Both the position numbers and the translations under genes were made by a program. This document shows positions 42,901 through 48,954 of a DNA stretch of 64,000 bases, piece by piece; the stretch's first letter is position 1, and each line of letters starts with the position of its first letter. The DNA comes from Saccharospirillum sp039982735. Lineage in GTDB: Bacteria; Pseudomonadota; Gammaproteobacteria; Pseudomonadales; Natronospirillaceae. The notes beneath the pieces are model-generated. The model ran no database searches. It saw nothing but the letters and a program-made list of their open reading frames with translations, and had not been told where the DNA came from. The stretch is from NCBI RefSeq assembly GCF_039982735.1, contig NZ_JBDWXV010000001.1, positions 124,001 through 188,000 of the forward strand. The letters are read 5' to 3'.

Positions 42901-43039
42901 GCAGGTCTGCCATAAACGCATCCACCAGGCTGCTGAAACGGCGGCCATCGGCATCGGCGAAGAGCAGGCACTGTCCCTGGCCTTTTAACGTCTGCTGCCA
43001 TGCATTGTCCAGCAGCCTAAGCGGGTAGGTCTGATTCAT
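39896..43039 (-). CDS. Large diguanylate cyclase with TPR-like and GAF regions
   Basis: 1047 residues. The C-terminal GGDEF domain (about 870-1035) has an intact active site RLGGDEFVILFP, so it should make cyclic di-GMP. A helical middle part (about 260-640) reads as TPR-like repeats, and a GAF-like domain (about 690-860) precedes the cyclase. The N-terminal 240 residues recall an ATPase of the AAA/MalT class (GQGQCLLFADADGRRFSSL, then PIVVALTHFHFASF) but lack a clean Walker A. The build resembles a MalT-like sensor fused to a cyclase. No inhibitory-site RxxD was checked with confidence. Confidence 0.85.
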   Translation of the reverse strand: MNQTYPLRLLDNAWQQTLKGQGQCLLFADADGRRFSSLVDAFMADLPAECVRYQLTSDSQLNGYYPLVDIIQDGYDRLGIADCGRWLQEQGVYGPNINTWQQLLDDHFIQRHPLQLKDHVIQKTIAFQDDILRLLAALSQTRPIVVALTHFHFASFSLQRLVRTVQQQLNGRVLLLTSTDTDLMASHDPDWHSTQRSADDDIDPPNWLIDLSPELNADSSPWPEPQPLSAQSIPRLIQDALRNHALQCHTETHLLCDKIGLMLDERQILLLSEHRSTLRLIEAEAQYYKDQHNGAITLLTELLEEARQEHLYDQMFDAYLRLGWCALTKHRLSTARQMATHAQTALEQITTKDAPWLLREREWLLMQVMISSMFHERPPATVMHRLEALLPMLDNDDYGYALRTAQIAWEGCMTDRERHFLRRAILTGLSQARAQMNDIATVKLTEAMALLQTKAHRFQRAHRLLELALSRCSRMASPRHEAPLYNGLGIIQMRLGRIEEARDTFLYTLHKLQTVAHYNEIAVTLHNLSWAYLISGNVPESLRLLTTAIRLCRIRGFVTIPFYTLDDLMLQQALYRFYLGHSVLAQHTLQDYRQRLEQRSARGQVLLICLKLHFARAEADYEGVTTLVAELKASLEAQPDLPDTLVNLALYAAGPDNLPSSLKPAYQIQWMQTREAVTQPLTDSNIDVMSVLRAADLESELEQIQQKVRDTRLLSHLSAQTNAATDTLELVETLCQQLKAHLDCDYVAIDLTQQPFMEATLITRGLAVLDVERLHQALSLQRLTRGRLLIRMHTLDLEGMDSGYVCIFRIALPHNDFGDMILMTRNPSGFEESVLRTASMLAGQLAAAIQRLAHEKELHHLSSTDMLTGLMNRQALYPRLEEELARGRRNASYRFSLAFLDLDNFKYLNDNYGHILGDQVLRGFAQVLKEHTRTEDLAARLGGDEFVILFPNEKGQAVQQLAQRILEDFSTPARCQAFLRRFTGQEFTWPEGQQLGCSVGIIEVTGEQAPKLVDQLLNLADHAMYEAKSRGKNQAVISDLPATSNRH

Positions 43040-43162
43040 AGTCCTTCACGATCTTGCAGCGTTTCGCCAGTATAAACCAAAAGTTCAGGTCATCATGCAG
43101 ACGAATTGGCAACTTTGCGTATTTAAGGTCGTAACTGTGGACCTGAATCACAAACCCGGCAA

Positions 43163-43210
43163 TGCACCATAATAGTGCTAATATGACGTCAGCGGTTCCA
43201 CTATGGTGCA
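43163..43210 (+). promoter_or_regulatory. Two NtrC-binding sites
   Basis: TGCACCATAATAGTGC (43163-43178) is close to the NtrC consensus TGCACC-N5-GGTGCA. TTCCACTATGGTGCA (43196-43210) is a second, half-strong site in the other direction. Their centres are about 33 bp apart, three helical turns, as in NtrC enhancers. Confidence 0.75.
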
Positions 43211-43259
43211 ATGATGCCAAAGTAAGCCCCGTAATCGTGCATGTCGGGCCTTATATGGC

Positions 43260-43275
43260 TGGCCTGCTTCTTGCG
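43260..43275 (+). promoter_or_regulatory. Sigma54 promoter of ntrBC
   Basis: TGGC (43260-43263) and TTGC (43271-43274) place GG and GC exactly 10 bp apart, as required for sigma54 (TGGCAC-N5-TTGC). It lies 50-100 bp after the NtrC sites and about 110 bp before the ntrB start. Confidence 0.7.
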
Positions 43276-43382
43276 TATGCCATTTAAAGAACCACAGGGC
43301 AGGCCACGGCGGACTCACCGCTGACCCAATTCAGGGTCTGTTTGCTGACTTCCATTGCAACCCGGTGCACAGGAAACCTCAT

Positions 43383-44462
43383 GTGACTGACACGCATTTT
43401 TTTCGCCAGTTGGTCGATCACCAATTCACGGCTGTCATTCAGTTGGACGACACGCTGGTTGTCGAGCACGTTAACCCTTCTGCTGAATTGTTGCTGGTGC
43501 GCTCGGGAAAGCAAATCATTGGTCAGGCGTTTTACAGTCTTTTTGTTAACCCGGCCGAGATCCGGGAGATGATGATGTCGGCCGTCTCCGGCGGCACGAC
43601 GTTGTCCGTGCGCTCTGCGCAGTGGCAGCTGGCGCATCGGGATACATTGACACTGGATTACATGGTCACGCCGTATATGGATGTCGATGAACTGCACCTG
43701 ATTGTCGAAATGTTGCCCGCCGACCGGGCGATGCGCATCAGCCGAGACGAGGGTCTGATACAACAAACCGAGACTACCCGGCATCTGGTTCGCGGCGTGG
43801 CTCACGAAATCAAGAATCCACTGGGCGGCATTCGGGGCGCGGCGCAGCTGCTGGCCAGTGAATTGCCTAATGCCGACCTTAAAGAGTATACCCAGGTCAT
43901 TATTGAGGAAGCCGACCGGTTGCGCGATCTGGTAGATCGGATGCTCGGCAGCCACAAGGTGCCCACCCTGTCAGAAGTTAACATCCATCAGATCGTCGAG
44001 CGTGTCTACGCCCTGCTTCGGGTTGAGTGCGGCGACAGAATCAGGTTAAGTCGCGATTACGACCCCAGTCTGCCCGACTTTAAAGCCGACGAGGCGCAGT
44101 TGATACAGGCCGTGTTGAACATTGCTCGCAATGCGGTGCAGGCGTTGATAGAGAATAACGTTGAAGCGCCGGCCATTGAGTTTAAAACCCGTGCCGTGCG
44201 TCAGTTCACCATCCGTCAGAACCGGTACCGGTTACTGGTTAAGCTCGACATCATTGATAACGGCCCGGGCATTGCACCGGAAATGATGGAAAAGATCTTC
44301 TACCCAATGATTTCAGGCCGACCCACCGGTACGGGTCTGGGTCTGTCGATCGCTCAGCAAATCATTAATTTTCACAACGGCGTCATCGAGTGTGACAGCA
44401 GTCCCGGTGCCACCGTCTTTAGTGTCTATTTACCGTTGGAGGGGCTCAATGGCCAATCATAA
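43383..44462 (+). CDS. ntrB: Nitrogen regulation sensor kinase
   Basis: 359-residue cytoplasmic kinase. N-terminal PAS domain (about 8-110), H-box RGVAHEIKNPLGGIRGAAQL with the phosphorylated His near 138, and ATPase motifs NIARNAVQAL, DNGPGI and TGTGLGLSIAQQ. With PII it reads nitrogen and 2-oxoglutarate status and phosphorylates NtrC. The GTG at 43383 is chosen because AGGAAA stands 7 nt upstream; an earlier GTG at 43365 lacks such a site. glnA is not adjacent. Confidence 0.95.
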   Translation: MTDTHFFRQLVDHQFTAVIQLDDTLVVEHVNPSAELLLVRSGKQIIGQAFYSLFVNPAEIREMMMSAVSGGTTLSVRSAQWQLAHRDTLTLDYMVTPYMDVDELHLIVEMLPADRAMRISRDEGLIQQTETTRHLVRGVAHEIKNPLGGIRGAAQLLASELPNADLKEYTQVIIEEADRLRDLVDRMLGSHKVPTLSEVNIHQIVERVYALLRVECGDRIRLSRDYDPSLPDFKADEAQLIQAVLNIARNAVQALIENNVEAPAIEFKTRAVRQFTIRQNRYRLLVKLDIIDNGPGIAPEMMEKIFYPMISGRPTGTGLGLSIAQQIINFHNGVIECDSSPGATVFSVYLPLEGLNGQS

Positions 44463-45876
44463 TTGCGTCTGGATCGTCGACGACGACCGCTCCATACGCT
44501 GGGTACTGGAACGTGCCTTCGAAAAGGAAGGTATAGAGTGCCGCAGCTTTGAATCCGGCGAGGCCCTGTTGCGCAAGCTGGATCAGGACCCGCCCGATGC
44601 CATTGTCAGCGATGTCCGTATGGAGGGCATCGACGGCCTGGAGTTGCTCAGCCGAATTCATGACAATCACCCGCATTTGCCGGTCATCATCATGACGGCG
44701 CATTCAGACCTCGAAAGTGCCGTTGCCTCGTTTCAGGGCGGTGCCTTCGAATACCTGCCCAAGCCGTTCGATGTTGACGATGCGGTCTCCCTGGCGCTGC
44801 GTGCGATCGAGCATACCCGTCAGAAACAGAAAACCTCCGAACCTGCGGTGGCACCGGCCAATACCGAGATTATTGGTGAAGCACCCGCAATGCAGGAAGT
44901 GTTTCGGGCCATCGGCCGGTTGTCGCAGTCGAACATCACGGTGCTGATCAATGGTGAATCCGGTACCGGCAAAGAGCTGGTGGCGCATGCTTTGCACCGT
45001 CACAGTCCACGCCGGGAAAACCCGTTCATAGCCCTGAACATGGCGGCTATCCCTCGTGACCTGATGGAATCTGAGCTCTTCGGTCACGAAAAAGGGTCGT
45101 TCACCGGAGCGCAGGGGCAGCGTCGCGGGCGTTTCGAACAGGCAGACGGCGGTACGCTGTTTCTCGATGAAATTGGCGATATGCCGGCCGAGACCCAAAC
45201 CCGGTTGCTGCGAGTGCTGGCCGATGGCGAGTTTTATCGCGTTGGCGGACACACCTCGGTACGCGTGGATGTTCGCATCATCGCGGCGACGCACCAGAAT
45301 CTGGAGACTCTGGTGAAAGAAGGTCGCTTTCGCGAAGACTTGTTCCACCGGTTGAACGTTATCCGTATCCATTTGCCGCGCCTGGCCGACCGGCGTGAAG
45401 ATATTCCCCGGCTGCTTGAGTTCTTCCTCCACAAGGCAGCCGACGAATTGGGCGTGGAAACCAAGACGTTACGACCGGAGACCGAGGCTTACCTCTCTCG
45501 TCTTGCTTGGCCCGGCAATGTGCGCCAGCTGGAAAATATCTGTCGCTGGATCACGGTGATGGCTTCAGGTCGGGAAGTGCTGGTGTCGGATTTGCCGCCG
45601 GAGCTGATGGACGAAGCCCAGACGCCAGTTACCAGCGAGAACTGGGAGCAGGCGCTGCGCAACTGGGCCGATCGGGAACTGGCCCGTGGCGAGCACCGGC
45701 TTTTGGACATCGCCGTACCGAACTTCGAACGCATCATGATAGAGACCGCCCTGAAGCATACCGCCGGCCGACGCCGCGATGCAGCCGAATTGCTGGGCTG
45801 GGGCAGAAACACCCTGACCCGCAAGATCAAGGAGCTGGGCATGGAGCTGGAGACGGTGGCCGAGGACGAAGAGTAA
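44449..45876 (+). CDS. ntrC: Nitrogen regulation response regulator, sigma54 activator
   Basis: 475 residues. Receiver domain with phosphoacceptor Asp in AIVSDVRM (about 54), AAA+ domain with Walker A GESGTGKE, the sigma54-contacting loop GSFTGA, Walker B GGTLFLDEIGD, and a Fis-type helix-turn-helix at the C-terminus (RRRDAAELLGWGRNTLTRKI). The start has GGAGGGG just upstream and overlaps ntrB by 14 bp. NtrC sites and a sigma54 promoter in front of ntrB suggest that it activates its own operon. Confidence 0.96.
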   Translation: MANHNCVWIVDDDRSIRWVLERAFEKEGIECRSFESGEALLRKLDQDPPDAIVSDVRMEGIDGLELLSRIHDNHPHLPVIIMTAHSDLESAVASFQGGAFEYLPKPFDVDDAVSLALRAIEHTRQKQKTSEPAVAPANTEIIGEAPAMQEVFRAIGRLSQSNITVLINGESGTGKELVAHALHRHSPRRENPFIALNMAAIPRDLMESELFGHEKGSFTGAQGQRRGRFEQADGGTLFLDEIGDMPAETQTRLLRVLADGEFYRVGGHTSVRVDVRIIAATHQNLETLVKEGRFREDLFHRLNVIRIHLPRLADRREDIPRLLEFFLHKAADELGVETKTLRPETEAYLSRLAWPGNVRQLENICRWITVMASGREVLVSDLPPELMDEAQTPVTSENWEQALRNWADRELARGEHRLLDIAVPNFERIMIETALKHTAGRRRDAAELLGWGRNTLTRKIKELGMELETVAEDEE

Positions 45877-45901
45877 GGCACCACATTTTACCTATTTGCC
45901 A

Positions 45902-46021
45902 GGAGTCCGTGCCAGGCACCGGGTAAGCCTAATCAGGGTCGGCGTGAACCCATCCCTGGGGCCTAGACCGCAGCATCCATGCTGCGGACTCCCCTGCTTA
46001 GGCTCACCCGGTACCCAGCAC
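45902..46021 (+). repeat. Structured intergenic repeat, copy H
   Basis: Arms 45909-45938 and 45991-46021: AAGCCTAATCAGGG faces CCCCTGCTTAGGCT with a few mismatches. Core GTCGGCGTGAACCCATCC and inner hairpin CCGCAGCATCCATGCTGCGG (45968-45987). It stands between ntrC and argG. Confidence 0.86.
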
Positions 46022-46167
46022 TCAATTCAGCGATAATTCTAATACCTTAGCAATGGTAGAGCGCAGCTTTAGCCTCTGAACTCTCAAGTCACTACCATGG
46101 CATCTCCTCAGTCAAAGGCGTAAAATTCCAGCCAGCCTAAAAACCCGCCAACTCGTTGGGAGACAAG

Positions 46168-47391
46168 ATGTCAGATATTAAAAAAGTGGTGCTGGCCTAT
46201 TCCGGTGGCCTGGACACCTCGGTCATTGCCAAGTGGATCACCGAAACCTACAACTGCGAAGTGGTGACCTTCACGGCCGACCTTGGCCAGGGCGAAGAAG
46301 TTGAGCCGGCCCGTTCCAAGGCCAAAGCCCTCGGTATTAAGGAAATCTACATCGAAGATCTGCGCGAAGAGTTTGTGCGTGACTTTGTGTTCCCGATGTT
46401 CCGTGCCAATACCGTTTATGAAGGCGAATACCTGCTGGGTACCTCCATCGCCCGCCCGCTGATCGCCAAGCGTCTGATCGAAATCGCCAATGAAACCGGT
46501 GCCGACGCCATCGCTCACGGCGCAACCGGCAAGGGTAACGACCAGGTTCGGTTCGAACTGGGTGCCTATGCGTTGAAGCCGGGTGTGAAAGTGATTGCGC
46601 CCTGGCGTGAATGGGACCTGACCTCGCGCGAGAAGCTGATGGCTTATTGCGAAGACCACCAAATTCCAGTCGACTTCAATAAGAAGGGTAAGAAATCACC
46701 TTATTCCATGGATGCCAACCTGCTACACATCTCCTATGAAGGCGGCATTCTGGAAGACCCCTGGGCCGAAGCCGAGGAAGAGATGTGGCGCTGGTCAGTC
46801 AGCCCTGAAGCGGCACCGGATACGCCGACTTATCTGGAGCTGACCTACGATAAAGGCGATATCGTTGCCATTGACGGCAAACCCACTTCACCCGCCGATG
46901 TGTTGGCGTACCTGAACAAGGTGGGCGGCGAGAACGGCATTGGCCGTCTGGATCTGGTCGAAAACCGTTATGTTGGCATGAAGTCTCGCGGCTGCTATGA
47001 AACACCGGGCGGCACCATCATGCTCAAGGCGCACCGTGCCATCGAATCGATCACGCTCGACCGTGAAGTCGCGCACCTGAAAGATGAGCTGATGCCCAAA
47101 TACGCCGAAGTGATCTACAACGGTTACTGGTGGAGCCCTGAGCGTTTGATGATGCAGAAGATGATTGATGCCTCTCAGGAGCGGGTCAACGGCAAGGTTC
47201 GCCTGAAGCTGTACAAGGGCAACGTCATTGTCGCCGGTCGTCAGTCTGAAGACAGCCTGTTCGATGAAAGCATTGCTACGTTTGAAGACGATGCCGGTGC
47301 ATACGACCAGAAAGACGCCGAAGGCTTTATTAAGCTGAACGCCTTGCGCATGCGCATTGCCGCGAGCAAAGGTCGCAGCCCGCTTAAGTAA
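46168..47391 (+). CDS. argG: Argininosuccinate synthase
   Basis: 407 residues, normal length. Joins citrulline and aspartate with ATP to give argininosuccinate, the penultimate step of arginine synthesis. The ATP pyrophosphatase loop AYSGGLDTS is at residues 10-18, and GRLDLVENRYVGMKSRG and RQSEDSLFDESIATFE are conserved. The ATG at 46168 follows GGGAGA; an upstream TTG is not needed. It is a single-gene unit ended by a strong terminator. Confidence 0.97.
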   Translation: MSDIKKVVLAYSGGLDTSVIAKWITETYNCEVVTFTADLGQGEEVEPARSKAKALGIKEIYIEDLREEFVRDFVFPMFRANTVYEGEYLLGTSIARPLIAKRLIEIANETGADAIAHGATGKGNDQVRFELGAYALKPGVKVIAPWREWDLTSREKLMAYCEDHQIPVDFNKKGKKSPYSMDANLLHISYEGGILEDPWAEAEEEMWRWSVSPEAAPDTPTYLELTYDKGDIVAIDGKPTSPADVLAYLNKVGGENGIGRLDLVENRYVGMKSRGCYETPGGTIMLKAHRAIESITLDREVAHLKDELMPKYAEVIYNGYWWSPERLMMQKMIDASQERVNGKVRLKLYKGNVIVAGRQSEDSLFDESIATFEDDAGAYDQKDAEGFIKLNALRMRIAASKGRSPLK

Positions 47392-47401
47392 CACGGGGCA
47401 T

Positions 47402-47432
47402 AAAAAAACCGGGCTAAAAGCCCGGTTTTTTT
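47402..47432. terminator. Bidirectional terminator between argG and the convergent membrane gene
   Basis: CCGGGCT-AAA-AGCCCGG (47409-47425) has seven T after it on the plus strand and seven A before it, so it can stop transcription from both sides. Confidence 0.93.
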
Positions 47433-47453
47433 ATGGGTTGTGCAATCAGTGCC

Positions 47454-48614
47454 TCAGTTCGGGTTGCCATCCAGGTAAATGTCGGTGTCCCGGTTGAACA
47501 GGGCGCCTATCCAGATAAAGAACACCCACACCAGTGCTCCAAACGGCAGATACCCGAAATAACCCAGCAACGGCATTTCTGAGAAGATATGGATCACGTT
47601 GACGAAGGGAATGTCGTATATCCAGTAGTTCGGGTTGGTTGGGTAGCCGATGTCCGGGTGTTCGCTGCCGAAGTTCCACATTTCCCAGAGAAAACCGTTG
47701 AACATCGACGCCAGTGCGATCAGCACACCGGGTGCCCAGTTTCCCTGGGTCAGCGCCGTGAAGGGCGACCAGAGTGATTGCCGCATTAATACGCCAATAA
47801 TAACCGCCAGCGGACCGATCCAAATGCCCCAGAACATCAGGCGCGGAAAGAACACCAGGGCACCGATGATCAGGCAGCCCAGGATAATCAGCAGGTTTCC
47901 TGGTAGCGGGATAGAGGGGCCATTCTGGTAACGTGCGACCAGCTTGGGAAAGGAATTCAGCAAGTTAAACCATTCGAAGATGGCCGGCCAGACAGTGGTG
48001 TAGGCGATCAGAAACAATACGACGATCACACTGTGGGGCAGGGCGGCCATGTGACCGTTGGGGTAATACCAGTTGCTCAGCACAAAATAGTCGTAATACT
48101 CGAAATACCCCCAGCCAACCACCGAAATCACGGCGCTGAAAATCAGCAGGGACGGCTTGGTCGCCATCAATGACTTGCCGTTGTTGCGGTGGTACACAAT
48201 GCCATCGAGCATGACGATGAAGCCCCACCACATCGGGGAAAAGGCGTAGTAGACCAGGTTGCCCAGCAAGACCGGCCGGGCCCACATGACCCACCAGAAG
48301 CACAGCATGACAACGGCACCGGCCCAGAACCACCAGGGCAGTGGCTTTTTCGCCGGTTGTGGGGCGGGTGTGGCACCCTGAAAGCCAAACAGCTTTGGAA
48401 ATAAAAGCAGTAATGTCACCAGAAGGGCCAGAGCGGCGACCACCAGAAAGTAGAGCAGCGAAAACCCCGGTGCTGGCGAGGTTTGTATGGGTGGAAAAAT
48501 ACCAAAGCCGGGTGGCAAATGTGTGCTCGGGTAGGCAAACCAGGCGGCTACCAGGGGAATCAGCAGCGTCAGCAGGATAGGCCAGAGCAGAGCCCATTTA
48601 TTGGTCGGGTTCAT
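47454..48614 (-). CDS. Polytopic, Trp-rich membrane protein of unknown function
   Basis: 386 residues with about ten predicted membrane helices and many Trp, Tyr and Phe (for instance WWFWAGAVVMLCFWWVMWAR). The family is not recognised. The middle carries GYFEYYDYFVLSNWYYPNGHM, and WNFGSEHPDIGYPTNPNYW near residue 325 is a charged loop that may form a conserved site. The ATG at 48612-48614 is preferred (AAGGA upstream); a longer frame would run into the MITE-like element. It is convergent with argG and stands alone. Confidence 0.65.
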   Translation of the reverse strand: MNPTNKWALLWPILLTLLIPLVAAWFAYPSTHLPPGFGIFPPIQTSPAPGFSLLYFLVVAALALLVTLLLLFPKLFGFQGATPAPQPAKKPLPWWFWAGAVVMLCFWWVMWARPVLLGNLVYYAFSPMWWGFIVMLDGIVYHRNNGKSLMATKPSLLIFSAVISVVGWGYFEYYDYFVLSNWYYPNGHMAALPHSVIVVLFLIAYTTVWPAIFEWFNLLNSFPKLVARYQNGPSIPLPGNLLIILGCLIIGALVFFPRLMFWGIWIGPLAVIIGVLMRQSLWSPFTALTQGNWAPGVLIALASMFNGFLWEMWNFGSEHPDIGYPTNPNYWIYDIPFVNVIHIFSEMPLLGYFGYLPFGALVWVFFIWIGALFNRDTDIYLDGNPN

Positions 48615-48658
48615 GTCAGTGTCGGTTCCTTGTGTTTGTTTTTGGTTATTGTTACGGG

Positions 48659-48930
48659 CTAGGGAGCCTCTGAATAACTCCCCCAGGGCTCTGCGCGAGC
48701 TAAAACGTTCTGCCACAAGGCGCACTTCGCAGTGCAATGGCCGTAGCCCTTGTCAAGAAGTGCAACGCCGGGGCAGGACGTTTTAGCCGCGCCCGACGGG
48801 GCTTTCCGAGGAACGCTGCCACAGCGTTGGACTCATTTGAAAGGTCCAGACATTCCTGCATGAGTCCGCCTTGTGGCAGCGTCTCTCGGATAAGCCAGAG
48901 CCCAGGGGGAGTTGTTCAGAGGCTCCCTAG
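48659..48930. mobile_element. MITE-like element with 35-bp terminal inverted repeats
   Basis: 272 bp without a gene. Ends 48659-48693 and 48896-48930 are inverted copies matching at 33 of 35 positions, beginning CTAGGGAGCCTCTGAA. CTAG at both outer ends would fit a 4-bp YTAR target duplication as made by IS5-family elements. Inside are further inverted pairs: GCTAAAACGTTCTGCC (48699 region) with GGCAGGACGTTTTAGC (48772-48787 region), CCACAAGG with CCTTGTGG, and GGACTCA with TGAGTCC. Confidence 0.8.
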
Positions 48931-48954
48931 TTCCCTGGCATGCGGTATCGACTG

